DNA from: Streptococcus infantis
GTDB taxonomy: Bacteria; Bacillota; Bacilli; Lactobacillales; Streptococcaceae
DNA length: 43,848 nucleotides
Direction of reading: 5' to 3'
NCBI RefSeq assembly: GCF_015546995.1
Contig: NZ_JADMUH010000016.1
Location: forward strand, 1-43,848
The notes under the pieces are model-generated. The model searched no databases, had not been told where the DNA came from, and saw only the letters and a list, made by a program, of their open reading frames with translations. Shown one piece after another: positions 1-9,738 of the stretch; position 1 is the stretch's first letter; each line of letters starts with the position of its first letter. The translations under genes were made by a program, and so were the position numbers.

Positions 1-31
1 AATCAAAAGTATGATTTTTACAGTCATAGTA

Positions 32-116
32 TTGAAGTTTCCTATATTATTTTATAAAATAGAAGTAATAATTACAAAAAAGTATAGCGCTTTCAATAAA
101 AATGGAAGCGGTTACT
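32..116 (+). promoter_or_regulatory. bgaA promoter with two candidate cre (CcpA) sites
   Basis: A -35 TTGAAG (32-37), 17-bp spacer and -10 TAAAAT (55-60) form a good sigma-A promoter. Downstream, in the leader, TGGAAGCGGTTACT (103-116) fits the cre consensus TGNAANCGNWNNCW at every fixed position, and GTATAGCGCTTTCA (82-95) read on the other strand fits at 12 of 14. CcpA bound downstream of the start would act as a roadblock, so glucose repression of bgaA is likely. The sites are seen in sequence; repression is inference. Confidence 0.65.
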
Positions 117-132
117 TAACAAGGAGAACCCT

Positions 133-3100
133 ATGGGAAAAGATTATTGGAATCGCAAAAGTATCTATAGCATCCGTAAATTTACGGTAGGAACATGCTC
201 AGTGCTTATCGGGACATGCTCTGTTTTATTTGGAGCAAATCTAGCAGGTGTAAATTCTGTATCTGCGGATGAGACACCAGTCGCTGTTGCTACAGAAAAA
301 GTGGAGAAAGAAACTCCTAAAGAGGAAGCTGTAGATTCAAAAGCTTCTGAACAACCTGTAACAACAGAAACTGTTAAAAGTGAAGCAGTAGAAACTAAGT
401 ATGAAGTAGAGAAAAAAGTGGAAGCCCCAACTACTGAGACTACTCCTGAGAAAAAAGAAACCTCTGATGTTGAAAAGCAAGCTCCAGCTGTGACTCAGGA
501 TCAATCTGCTCAAACAGAAAAACCAGAGCTCAAACCTGCAACTAATGATGAGGTAAAACAGTTGATTGAGGATAGAAAAGTAGAATTCAACCAAAACTGG
601 CATTTCAAGCTCAATGCCAATGCTAAAGATGCGGTCAAGCCAGATGCCGATGTTTCTAGTTGGAAGAAATTAGACCTTCCTCATGACTGGAGTATCTACA
701 ATGACTTTGACCATGACTCACCTGCCCAAAACGAAGGTGGGCAACTCAATGGTGGTGATGCTTGGTATCGTAAGACCTTTAAACTTGATGAAGAAGACCT
801 CAATAAGAATGTACGCATCACGTTTGATGGTGTTTACATGGATTCTCAGGTTTATGTAAATGGACAGCTAGTTGGTCACTATCCAAATGGTTACAACCAA
901 TTCTCATATGACATCACTGACTATCTCTATAAAGACGGTCGCGAGAATGTCGTAGCAGTGCATGCCATCAACAAACAACCAAGTAGCCGTTGGTACTCAG
1001 GAAGTGGGATTTACCGTGATGTTACCCTTCAAGTCACAGATAAGGTCCATACTGAGAAAAATGGAACAACTATCTTAACACCAGATCTTGAAAAACAACA
1101 GAATGGCAAGGTTGATACTCATGTAACAAGTAAGATTGTCAATACTGATGATAAAGATCATGAAATTCTTGCTGAGTATCAAATCATTGAACGTAATGGT
1201 CAAGCTGTAACGGATCTAGTTCGTACTGCTAGTCAAGTATTGAAAGCACATCAATCAGCCAGCTTGAATGCTATTTTACAAGTTGACAAACCAAAACTTT
1301 GGACAGTTCATAGCGACAAACCAGCTCTTTACGAATTAGTGACTCGTGTTTATCGTGATGGTCAATTGGTCGATGCAAAGAAGGACTTGTTTGGTTACCG
1401 TTACTATAACTGGACACCAAATGAAGGCTTCTCTTTGAATGGTGAACGCATTAAATTCCATGGGGTTTCTCTTCACCATGACCATGGAGCTCTTGGAGCT
1501 GAAGAAAACTATAAGGCAGAATATCGTCGTCTTAAACAAATGAAGGATATGGGAGTAAACTCTATCCGTACAACTCATAACCCAGCTAGTGAGCAGACTT
1601 TGCAGATTGCTGCTGAGCTTGGTTTGTTGGTCCAAGAAGAAGCCTTCGATACTTGGTATGGTGGTAAGAAACAGTATGACTACGGTCGCTTCTTTGATAA
1701 AGATGCTACTCACCCAGAAGCTAAAAAAGGTGAAAAATGGTCTGATTTTGACCTTCGTACCATGGTTGAACGAGGAAAGAACAACCCTGCTATCGTTATG
1801 TGGTCTATCGGTAATGAAATCGGTGAAGCAGACGGGAAACCTCGTTCTCTAGCAACAGTTAAACGCTTGGTTCAAGTTATCAAAGCTGTTGATAAGACAC
1901 GCTATGTCACTATGGGAGCAGATAAGTTCCGTTTTGGTGATGGTAGTGGTGACCATGAAAAGATTGCCAATGAACTTGACGCGGTTGGATTTAACTATTC
2001 AGAAGACAACTACAAGAAACTTCGTGCGAAACATCCAAATTGGTTGATTTACGGTTCTGAAACTTCCTCAGCTACTCGTACACGTGGAAGTTATTTCCGT
2101 CCAGAACGTGAATTGGTCCACAGCAATCAGGCTTACCGTAATTACGAGCAATCAGACTACGGTAATGACCGTGTTGGTTGGGGTAAAACAGCTACAGCAT
2201 CTTGGACTTTTGACCGTGACAATGCAGGTTATGCAGGTCAGTTCATCTGGACAGGTACGGACTATATCGGTGAACCGACTCCATGGCACAACCAAAACCA
2301 AACTCCAGTTAAGAGTTCTTACTTTGGTATCGTAGATACAGCTGGTATTCCAAAGAATGATTACTACTTGTACCAAAGCCAATGGGTTTCTGCTGAGAAG
2401 AAACCAATGGTTCACTTGCTTCCTCACTGGAACTGGGAAAATCCTACCCTAAAAGAGAATGTAGCGGATGCAGATGGTAATATTCCAGTCCGTGCCTATT
2501 CTAATGCGGCAAGTGTAGAACTATTCTTGAATGGTAATACTCTAGGCAAGAAGACATTTACTAAAAAACAAACAAGTGATGGACGTACTTACCAAGAAGG
2601 TGCCAACGCTAATGAACTTTACCTTGAATGGAAGGTTGCTTTTGAACCTGGTACTTTAGAAGCAGTAGCTCGTGACGAAGCTGGTAATATCATTGCTCGT
2701 GATAAGATTGTGACCGCTGGAGAACCTGCAGGGGTTCGTTTGGTCAAAGAAGAAAATGCTATCGCAGCTGACGGAAAAGACCTCACTTATATCTATTACG
2801 AAATTGTTGACAGTAAAGGTAACGTAGTTCCTACAGCCAATAATCTTGTTCGCTTCCAGTTGCATGGACAAGGTCAGATTGTCGGTGTGGATAACGGGGA
2901 ACAAGCCAGCCGTGAACGTTACAAAGAACAAGCAGATGGTTCATGGATTCGCAAAGCCTTTAATGGTAAGGGTGTTGTGATTGTCAAATCAACTGAGCAA
3001 GCAGGTAAATTCACTTTGACTGCCCACTCTGATTTCTTGAAATCTGGTCAAACAACTATCTTCACAGGTAAGAAAGACCAAGAGGAAAAAACTGTTTTAG

Positions 3101-6100
3101 GTACAGAAGTTCCTAAAGTTCGTACAGTAATCGGTCAAGCAGCGAAAATGCCTTCAAAAGTAGGATTTATCTACAGTGATGGCAGTTGTGCAAAACTTCC
3201 GGTAGAATGGTCCGCAGTTGATGTCAACCAACCTGGTATTTTTACTGTTAAAGGTGTGGCAGAAGGAAGAGATGTAGAAGCGCGTGTTGAAGTCTTGGCA
3301 CTCCAAGCAGAATTACCTGTAGTTAAGAGAATTGCACCAACTACAGATTTGAGTACGGTTGACCCATCTGTTAGCTATGTATTGTCGGATGGTACTCTAG
3401 GAAGCTATGACGTTGATAGGTGGGAAGTTGCAGCTGAAGATCAAGCTAAATTAACTATCCCAGGCTCTCGTATTCAAGCTAAAGGAATTTCAGGTGATGA
3501 TGAAATCGCTGCTACATTCGTAGTTGCCGAAGGTCAAGCATCTTCACCAGTAGTACCGACTGTAACTGTTGCAGACCAGCCTGTAGAAGGGCTCTCAACT
3601 GACCAACCAGTTCTATATCATAAACTTGCCTATGGAGCTACTTTGCCTGAAGTCAAAGCTTTAGCTGAAAATGCGCAAGTTACTGTTATTCAAGCTAACG
3701 AAGCAAATGGTATGCGTGCTAGTATTTATGTTCAACCAAATGATGGTGGAGCACTTCAGACTTATGCTATCCAATTCTTACAAGAAGCTCCTCAGATTGA
3801 ACGTTTAAGCCTAGAAGTTGAAAATGCAGACGCACTGAAAGAAGACCAAACAGTTGGTATCAAAGTCTTGGCTCATTATCAAGATGGAACTCAGGCCGTA
3901 TTAAAAGCTGATAAGGTAACCTTCTCAACATCAGGTGAAGGAGACGTAGCTGTTCGTAAAGGTATGCTTGAATTGCACGAACCAGGTCAAGTAACTCTGA
4001 AAGCTCAATTTGAAGGAGCTGAAGGTCAGATTGACTTGAACATTCAAGCAAATACTGAAAGCAAAGTTGTCCAGGCCATTCGTCCAGTAAGTGTCGTGAC
4101 AGGTTTGAACCAAGAACCAAGTCTACCTGATACAGTAACTGTAGAGTACGATAAAGGTTTTCCAAAAGTTCACAAGGTAACTTGGCAAGGAGTTGCTAAG
4201 GAAGACCTTGCTAAATACCACAGCTTTGATGTTCTAGGTAAAGTAGAAGGAATTGAAAACAAAGCTCATGCTAAAGTTTCTGTAGAAGGTATCATTGCAG
4301 TCGAAGAAGTGACTACAACAACTCCAGTTTCAGAAGCTCCTCAATTACCAGAAAGTGTTCGTACTTACCACTCAAACGGCCAAGTATCTTCAGCTAAAGT
4401 GACTTGGGATGCTATTGACCCAAGCCAATATGCAACTGAAGGTAGCTTTACCGTTACAGGGCATGTCGAAGGGACTCAGTTACCAACGAAACTTCATGTG
4501 CGTGTTTCTGCTCAGACAGAAACTGGTGCTAACATTTCTGACCAGTGGACAGGTTCAGAGTTGCCACTTGCCTTTGCATCAGACTCAAATCCAAGTGACT
4601 CAGTAGCCAATGTCAATGACAAACTAATCTCATTTAATGATCAACCGGCAAACCGCTGGACAAACTGGAAACGTACAAGTGAAGCATCAGTAGGAATCCT
4701 CTTTGGTGATTCTGGTATCCTGTCTAAACGTTCGGTTGACAATCTCAATGTTGCTTTCCACGAAGACCACGGTGTCGGTGCACCTAAGTCTTATGTCATC
4801 GAATACTATGTAGGAAAAGATGTTCCAACAGTTCCTAAGAACCCAAGCTTTGTAGCTAGTGAAGACCACGTCTTTAACGATGACAATAACTGGAAACGAG
4901 TGACAAATCTTAAAGCTCCAGATCAAGTAAGAGCTGGAGAAATGACTCACTTTAGCTTTGATAAAGTCAATACCTATGCGGTTCGTATCCGTATGGTTAG
5001 ACCAGATGGTAAATGGGGTACTTCCATTACAGAAATTCAAATCTTCTCTAAACAAGTAGCTGCAGCTAAGAAAGCTCAAGCTCAAATCCAAGTAGATGGA
5101 AAAGATTTGCCAAACTTTAACCCTGGCTTGACTGACTATTATCTAGAAGCTAAAGAAGACCAAGCACCAACTGTAACAGCAAGTGTATCAGATAATGGTA
5201 TTGCTACAGTGATTCCAAGCGTTCGTGAAGGGGATCCAGTTCGTGTTGTCGTTAAGGCTGAAAACGGAGATATTCTAGGTGAATACCGTCTCCACTTTAC
5301 AAATGATAAAGACTTGCTAGCAAGTAAACCTGTTGTTGCTGTGAAATCATCACGCTTGGTTGCTAAGGACCATACACTTGAGTTACCTGCGAAAGTCGCT
5401 GTTTACTTCACAGGTAAAGATGGATATGAAGTCAAAGACTTGGCAGTTGAATGGGATGAAGTTCCAGCTGAAAATCTAGCGAATGCAGGTGAATTTACAG
5501 TTCGTGGTCGTGTTTTAGGTACTGATTTAACTGCTGAAGTGGCAGTACGTGTGACTGATAAACTCGGTGAAAACCTATCAGACAACCCAGACTTCGATGA
5601 CGATAGCAACCGTTCATTTGCTTCTGCAACCAATGATATTGATCCAAATTCTCATGATCGTGTGGACTATGTTAACGATGGTTCTGATGATGAAACCCGT
5701 CGTTGGACCAACTGGTCTCCAGCTCCATCTGATAATCCAGAAGTTTCAGTAGGGGTTATCTTTAGAGAAGCTGGCAAGATTGTTGAACGTACAGTCGCTG
5801 AAGGAAGCATTCGATTCTTCTCAGATGGTGGTACAGATGCACCTTCTAAACTAGTCTTAGAGCGCTATGTGGGACCAGAATTTGACTCACCAGAATACTA
5901 CTCTAACTACCAACCATACGATCCAGAACATCCATTCAACACTACTTCTAACTGGGAGAAGGTTGAATACCGTGCGGATCAAGAGATTCAAGCAGGTACT
6001 GATATCCATGTAACCTTTGCCCCAGTTAAAGCTAAAGCTATGAGATGGCGCATGGATAGAAAAGCTGATACCAAGGGTGTAGCTATTACAGAAATGGCCT

Positions 6101-7056
6101 TCATTGCTCCAAGTGAGGAATCTAAGGATAGTACAGCTGCAAAACTTCTTGTGGATGGTAAAGAGATTGCTGACTTCTCTGAAGATCGTGTGGATTACCA
6201 AGTAACCTACAGTGGAAATCGTCCTCAAGTAACAGTTGAAGCTGGCGAAAACGTAGCAGCAACTATTGTTGATAGTGGTGATGATAAACTTCCAGTCTTG
6301 ATTCATCTTGTTTCAGAAAGTGGTAAACATATTAAGGAATACCGCATTCAATTGACTAAGGCAGATGCTGAGAGCGCTAAGACAGAACCAGCTGTACACG
6401 AAGTTCCAGAGTTCACAGGCGGTGTGAATGGAGAAGAACCAGCAGTACACGAAATTCCAGAATACACTGGAGGCGTGAATGGAGAAGAACCAGCAGTACA
6501 TGAATTTCCAGAGTTCACAGGTGGCGTGAATGGAGTTGAAGCAGCAGTTCACGAAGTACCAGAACATACTTTAGGAGCGAATGTAGTCGAACCAGCAGTT
6601 CACGAAGTTCCAGAATACACTGGTGGTGTGAATGCAGTCGAAGCAGCGGTTAACGATGTGCCAGAGTACAAAGGTGGTGCCAATGCAGTCGAAGCAGCGG
6701 TGAACGAAGTTCCAGAATATACTGGTGGGGTGAACGCAGCCGAAGCAGCGGTCAACGATGTGCCAGAGTACAAAGGTGGTGCCAATGCAGTCTTTGCAGC
6801 GGTGAACGAAGTACCAGAATATACTGGTGGCGTGAACGCAGCCGAAGCAGCGGTCAATGAAGTACCGGAGTACAAAGATGAGCAGTCGATTGTAGCCCTT
6901 GCTATGTCACAAGACAAGACTTATCAGGCACCTGCAAGCCGTCAACATATTCTCCCTGAAACAGGTACTAAGGAAAATGCAACCCTTGCAACAGCAGGTG
7001 TTGTGGGAGCGCTTCTTGGACTCTTTGCAATGGGAAAGAAGAAAGACGAAGAATAA
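133..7056 (+). CDS. bgaA: Cell-wall anchored beta-galactosidase BgaA
   Basis: This 2307-residue surface exo-beta-galactosidase trims terminal beta-1,4 galactose from host glycans and, in pneumococcus, aids adhesion. The N-terminus has a YSIRK signal peptide (YSIRKFTVG at 12-20) with likely cleavage at VSA-DE, residues 45/46. A low-complexity Glu/Thr/Val region follows, then the GH2 sugar-binding, Ig-like and TIM-barrel domains (about 145-880). By family alignment the acid/base is E562 in WSIGNEIGE and the nucleophile E643 in YGSETSS. Several Big_4-type Ig-like modules follow, with two discoidin-like carbohydrate-binding modules (CBM71 type) at about 1467-1637 and 1814-1995. A 17-residue repeat region begins at 2085, and the protein ends with LPETG (2274-2278), a hydrophobic segment and KKKDEE for sortase A. 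The start is set by AAGGAG at 121-126. The reading frame is intact. Confidence 0.96.
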   Translation: MGKDYWNRKSIYSIRKFTVGTCSVLIGTCSVLFGANLAGVNSVSADETPVAVATEKVEKETPKEEAVDSKASEQPVTTETVKSEAVETKYEVEKKVEAPTTETTPEKKETSDVEKQAPAVTQDQSAQTEKPELKPATNDEVKQLIEDRKVEFNQNWHFKLNANAKDAVKPDADVSSWKKLDLPHDWSIYNDFDHDSPAQNEGGQLNGGDAWYRKTFKLDEEDLNKNVRITFDGVYMDSQVYVNGQLVGHYPNGYNQFSYDITDYLYKDGRENVVAVHAINKQPSSRWYSGSGIYRDVTLQVTDKVHTEKNGTTILTPDLEKQQNGKVDTHVTSKIVNTDDKDHEILAEYQIIERNGQAVTDLVRTASQVLKAHQSASLNAILQVDKPKLWTVHSDKPALYELVTRVYRDGQLVDAKKDLFGYRYYNWTPNEGFSLNGERIKFHGVSLHHDHGALGAEENYKAEYRRLKQMKDMGVNSIRTTHNPASEQTLQIAAELGLLVQEEAFDTWYGGKKQYDYGRFFDKDATHPEAKKGEKWSDFDLRTMVERGKNNPAIVMWSIGNEIGEADGKPRSLATVKRLVQVIKAVDKTRYVTMGADKFRFGDGSGDHEKIANELDAVGFNYSEDNYKKLRAKHPNWLIYGSETSSATRTRGSYFRPERELVHSNQAYRNYEQSDYGNDRVGWGKTATASWTFDRDNAGYAGQFIWTGTDYIGEPTPWHNQNQTPVKSSYFGIVDTAGIPKNDYYLYQSQWVSAEKKPMVHLLPHWNWENPTLKENVADADGNIPVRAYSNAASVELFLNGNTLGKKTFTKKQTSDGRTYQEGANANELYLEWKVAFEPGTLEAVARDEAGNIIARDKIVTAGEPAGVRLVKEENAIAADGKDLTYIYYEIVDSKGNVVPTANNLVRFQLHGQGQIVGVDNGEQASRERYKEQADGSWIRKAFNGKGVVIVKSTEQAGKFTLTAHSDFLKSGQTTIFTGKKDQEEKTVLGTEVPKVRTVIGQAAKMPSKVGFIYSDGSCAKLPVEWSAVDVNQPGIFTVKGVAEGRDVEARVEVLALQAELPVVKRIAPTTDLSTVDPSVSYVLSDGTLGSYDVDRWEVAAEDQAKLTIPGSRIQAKGISGDDEIAATFVVAEGQASSPVVPTVTVADQPVEGLSTDQPVLYHKLAYGATLPEVKALAENAQVTVIQANEANGMRASIYVQPNDGGALQTYAIQFLQEAPQIERLSLEVENADALKEDQTVGIKVLAHYQDGTQAVLKADKVTFSTSGEGDVAVRKGMLELHEPGQVTLKAQFEGAEGQIDLNIQANTESKVVQAIRPVSVVTGLNQEPSLPDTVTVEYDKGFPKVHKVTWQGVAKEDLAKYHSFDVLGKVEGIENKAHAKVSVEGIIAVEEVTTTTPVSEAPQLPESVRTYHSNGQVSSAKVTWDAIDPSQYATEGSFTVTGHVEGTQLPTKLHVRVSAQTETGANISDQWTGSELPLAFASDSNPSDSVANVNDKLISFNDQPANRWTNWKRTSEASVGILFGDSGILSKRSVDNLNVAFHEDHGVGAPKSYVIEYYVGKDVPTVPKNPSFVASEDHVFNDDNNWKRVTNLKAPDQVRAGEMTHFSFDKVNTYAVRIRMVRPDGKWGTSITEIQIFSKQVAAAKKAQAQIQVDGKDLPNFNPGLTDYYLEAKEDQAPTVTASVSDNGIATVIPSVREGDPVRVVVKAENGDILGEYRLHFTNDKDLLASKPVVAVKSSRLVAKDHTLELPAKVAVYFTGKDGYEVKDLAVEWDEVPAENLANAGEFTVRGRVLGTDLTAEVAVRVTDKLGENLSDNPDFDDDSNRSFASATNDIDPNSHDRVDYVNDGSDDETRRWTNWSPAPSDNPEVSVGVIFREAGKIVERTVAEGSIRFFSDGGTDAPSKLVLERYVGPEFDSPEYYSNYQPYDPEHPFNTTSNWEKVEYRADQEIQAGTDIHVTFAPVKAKAMRWRMDRKADTKGVAITEMAFIAPSEESKDSTAAKLLVDGKEIADFSEDRVDYQVTYSGNRPQVTVEAGENVAATIVDSGDDKLPVLIHLVSESGKHIKEYRIQLTKADAESAKTEPAVHEVPEFTGGVNGEEPAVHEIPEYTGGVNGEEPAVHEFPEFTGGVNGVEAAVHEVPEHTLGANVVEPAVHEVPEYTGGVNAVEAAVNDVPEYKGGANAVEAAVNEVPEYTGGVNAAEAAVNDVPEYKGGANAVFAAVNEVPEYTGGVNAAEAAVNEVPEYKDEQSIVALAMSQDKTYQAPASRQHILPETGTKENATLATAGVVGALLGLFAMGKKKDEE
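6385..6876 (+). repeat. 51-bp (17-residue) tandem repeats in bgaA
   Basis: Nine full copies and one partial copy of a 51-bp unit encode variants of EPAVHEVPEYTGGVNGE just before the LPETG anchor. Units 6-7 (6640-6741) and 8-9 (6742-6843) form a near-identical 102-bp dimer, so the array has grown recently by a two-unit step. Such regions usually span the wall and vary in copy number between strains. Unit 9 begins with Phe (TTT) where the others have Glu (GAA). Confidence 0.9.
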
Positions 7057-7112
7057 AATAATCTGACAGTATTTAGATTATAGAGATTGGACAAGAAAAC
7101 AATCTAAACTAT

Positions 7113-7166
7113 AAAAAGTGGACAAACTAGTTTCAAGAAACAGAACTAGATCTTGTCCGCTTTTTT
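7113..7166 (+). terminator. bgaA terminator
   Basis: A long hairpin pairs AAAAAGTGGACAA with TTGTCCGCTTTTTT, with G-U pairing at one step. A second inner stem, ACTAGTT/AACTAGA, sits around the AAGAAAC region. The 3' arm ends in a T-tract. A smaller inverted repeat, TTTAGATT (7072-7079)/AATCTAAA (7101-7108), precedes it. Confidence 0.85.
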
Positions 7167-7244
7167 ATGTTTCTTGGTAGAAAAAAATCCTTAACAAAGA
7201 TGCTAAACTTGATAATTGAGTTTTCAAATAACAAAAAACAAATA

Positions 7245-7289
7245 AGAAAGCCCTTTGTGGCTTTTTTATTTTCATAAAAATGGTAAAAT
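7245..7289 (+). promoter_or_regulatory. Short terminator followed by murD extended -10 promoter
   Basis: AAAGCC CTTTGT GGCTTT with a T-run (7247-7268) is a small terminator-like hairpin. It is followed by TGG TAAAAT (7281-7289), an extended -10 with no good -35. It probably starts the murD-murG-divIB transcript. Confidence 0.55.
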
Positions 7290-7316
7290 AGTAAGAGTAG
7301 AAATGGAGTTCTAGAT

Positions 7317-8669
7317 ATGAAACGAATTGATCAATTTGAAAATAAGAAAGTATTAGTCCTAGGTTTAGCCAAATCAGGTGAGTCTGCAGCTCGTCTCTTG
7401 GACAAGTTGGGTGCCATTGTAACGGTTAATGATGGCAAGCCTTTTGAGGAAAATCCAGCAGCACAAAGTCTCTTGGAAGATGGTATCAAGGTTGTAACTG
7501 GTGGTCATCCCTTGGAATTGTTGGATGAAGATTTTGCCCTCATGGTGAAAAACCCTGGTATTCCTTATAGCAACCCTATGATTGAAAAAGCTCTAGAAAA
7601 AGGCATTCCAGTTTTGACTGAGGTTGAGTTGGCCTACTTGATTTCTGATGCACCCATTGTTGGAATTACTGGTTCAAATGGTAAGACAACGACCACAACC
7701 ATGATTGGTGAAGTTCTGACTGCTGCAGGACAAAATGGACTCTTATCAGGTAACATCGGTTATCCTGCTAGTCAGGTTGCTCAAACTGCGACAGATAAGG
7801 ACACCCTTGTCATGGAACTTTCTTCTTTCCAATTAATGGGAATTCAGGAATTCCATCCTGAAATTGCTGTTATCACCAACCTGATGCCAACGCATATTGA
7901 CTATCACGGTTCTTTTGATGCCTATGTCGAAGCCAAGTGGAATATTCAAAGCAATATGACAGCAGATGATTACTTAGTATTGAACTTCAACCAGGAATTA
8001 GCTAAAGAGCTTGCTACAAAGACAAACGCGATTGTAGTACCATTCTCAACACTTGAAAAGGTTGACGGAGCATATCTTGACGATGGTCTTCTCTACTTCC
8101 GTGGTGAAAAAGTCATGGCAGCTGATGAAATCGGTGTTCCAGGTAGCCACAATGTGGAAAATGCTCTTGCAACCATTGCCGTTGCTAAACTGCGTGGTGT
8201 GGACAATAAAACCATCAAGGAAACCTTGTCAGCCTTTGGTGGTGTGAAGCACCGTCTCCAGTTTGTAGACCAAATCAATGGCGTTAAATTCTATAACGAT
8301 AGTAAGTCAACCAATATTTTAGCAACTCAAAAAGCCTTGTCAGGATTTGATAATAGCAAGGTTATCTTGATTGCCGGTGGCTTGGACCGTGGTAATGAGT
8401 TTGACGAATTGGTTCCTGATATTACTGGACTTAAGAAAATGGTCATCCTCGGTCAATCTGCCGAACGTGTCAAGCGTGCAGCAGATAAAGCTGGTGTGGC
8501 TTATGTCGACGCGACTGATATTGCAGATGCGACTCGTAAGGCTTATGAACTTGCGGAAGAGGGAGATGTTGTTCTCCTCAGTCCTGCCAATGCGAGCTGG
8601 GATATGTATGCTAACTTTGAAGTACGTGGAGACCTTTTCATCGACACTGTAGCGGAATTAAAGGGATAA
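7317..8669 (+). CDS. murD: UDP-N-acetylmuramoyl-L-alanine--D-glutamate ligase MurD
   Basis: This cytoplasmic ATP-dependent ligase adds D-glutamate to UDP-MurNAc-L-Ala in peptidoglycan precursor synthesis. At 450 residues it is the usual length. An N-terminal Rossmann-like domain ([17 protein letters not shown]) leads to the Mur ligase P-loop GSNGKTTTT at 119-127. A central ATPase domain includes [13 protein letters not shown] and the C-terminal ligase domain carries the HRLQFV and NDSKSTN motifs. The start is preceded by GGAG at 7305-7308. murG begins one base after its stop, so murD-murG-divIB is one operon, the usual streptococcal order. Confidence 0.98.
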   Translation: MKRIDQFENKKVLVLGLAKSGESAARLLDKLGAIVTVNDGKPFEENPAAQSLLEDGIKVVTGGHPLELLDEDFALMVKNPGIPYSNPMIEKALEKGIPVLTEVELAYLISDAPIVGITGSNGKTTTTTMIGEVLTAAGQNGLLSGNIGYPASQVAQTATDKDTLVMELSSFQLMGIQEFHPEIAVITNLMPTHIDYHGSFDAYVEAKWNIQSNMTADDYLVLNFNQELAKELATKTNAIVVPFSTLEKVDGAYLDDGLLYFRGEKVMAADEIGVPGSHNVENALATIAVAKLRGVDNKTIKETLSAFGGVKHRLQFVDQINGVKFYNDSKSTNILATQKALSGFDNSKVILIAGGLDRGNEFDELVPDITGLKKMVILGQSAERVKRAADKAGVAYVDATDIADATRKAYELAEEGDVVLLSPANASWDMYANFEVRGDLFIDTVAELKG

Positions 8670-8670
8670 T

Positions 8671-9729
8671 ATGAAAAAAATAGTATTTACTGGTGGGGGA
8701 ACGGTTGGACACGTTACCCTCAACCTTTTGTTAATGCCTAAGTTCATCGAAGATGGCTGGGAAGTCCACTATATTGGTGATAAAAATGGGATTGAGCATC
8801 ATGAAATTCTCAAGTCAGGTTTAGATGTTACCTTCCATTCGATTGCAACAGGGAAATTACGTCGATATTTCTCATGGCAAAATATGGTTGACGTCTTTAA
8901 GGTTGCTTTTGGAATTCTTCAATCGCTCTTTATCATGCTTCGAGTTCGTCCACAAGCCCTCTTTTCTAAGGGTGGATTTGTATCTGTTCCGCCTGTTATC
9001 GCAGCGCGAGTATGCAGAGTACCAGTCTTCATCCACGAGTCTGACCTCTCTATGGGATTGGCCAATAAAATTGCCTATAAGTTTGCGACTAAGATGTACT
9101 CTACTTTCGAGCAAGCGTCTAGTCTCACTAAGGTAGAACATGTAGGAGCTGTGACCAAGGTTTCTGGTCCAGTTATGGAAGAACCTGAAGAAATGGTGGA
9201 TATCCGAACTTCTTTCAACGACAAGTTACCAACTCTTCTATTTGTTGGAGGTTCTGCTGGGGCGCGTGTCTTTAACCAACTAGTAACAGACCACAAGGAA
9301 GAGCTGACTAGTCGCTATAATATCATCAACCTGACAGGTGATGCTAGTTTAAATGAACTAAGTTCAAACCTCTACCGTGTTGGCTATGCGACGGAACTCT
9401 ATCAACCACTCATGAATATGGCTGATGTGGTCATCACTCGTGGTGGTGCCAATACGATTTTTGAACTCCTTGCTATGGCTAAATTGCACGTCATTGTGCC
9501 ACTGGGTCGTGAAGCCAGCCGTGGAGACCAGATTGAAAATTCAGCCTATTTTGTGAAGAAAGGCTATGCTGAGGAGTTGCAAGAGAGCGATTTGACTTTG
9601 TCAACTTTAGAAGAAAAAGTAAATCAACTCTTGACCAACAAAGAGATTTACCAAAACAAGATGAAGAATTCTCAGGAATTAAAATCTGTGGCAGATTTTT
9701 ATGAGTTACTAAAAAAAGATTTATCATAA
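8671..9729 (+). CDS. murG: UDP-GlcNAc transferase MurG (lipid II synthase)
   Basis: MurG is a peripheral membrane GT-B glycosyltransferase that adds GlcNAc from UDP-GlcNAc to lipid I, giving lipid II. The protein has 352 residues. The N-terminal glycine loop reads [12 protein letters not shown], the streptococcal variant of the GGTGGH motif. The second domain has [13 protein letters not shown] and the nucleotide-sugar site [17 protein letters not shown], with [13 protein letters not shown] near the end. It starts one base after murD, so translational coupling is likely, and is followed nine bases later by divIB. Confidence 0.98.
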   Translation: MKKIVFTGGGTVGHVTLNLLLMPKFIEDGWEVHYIGDKNGIEHHEILKSGLDVTFHSIATGKLRRYFSWQNMVDVFKVAFGILQSLFIMLRVRPQALFSKGGFVSVPPVIAARVCRVPVFIHESDLSMGLANKIAYKFATKMYSTFEQASSLTKVEHVGAVTKVSGPVMEEPEEMVDIRTSFNDKLPTLLFVGGSAGARVFNQLVTDHKEELTSRYNIINLTGDASLNELSSNLYRVGYATELYQPLMNMADVVITRGGANTIFELLAMAKLHVIVPLGREASRGDQIENSAYFVKKGYAEELQESDLTLSTLEEKVNQLLTNKEIYQNKMKNSQELKSVADFYELLKKDLS

Positions 9730-9738
9730 GGAAAATTG

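Noticed and set aside
6385..6876. Regularly spaced repeats that could suggest a CRISPR array
   Set aside because: The 51-bp units are contiguous, in frame and coding, with no unique spacers.
6600..6917. 105-codon ORF on the minus strand across the bgaA repeats
   Set aside because: It is the antisense image of the 51-bp repeat, has repeated low-complexity translation and no ribosome site.
9736..9738. TTG start for DivIB
   Set aside because: The ATG next to it is better spaced from AAGGA and gives the usual N-terminus.
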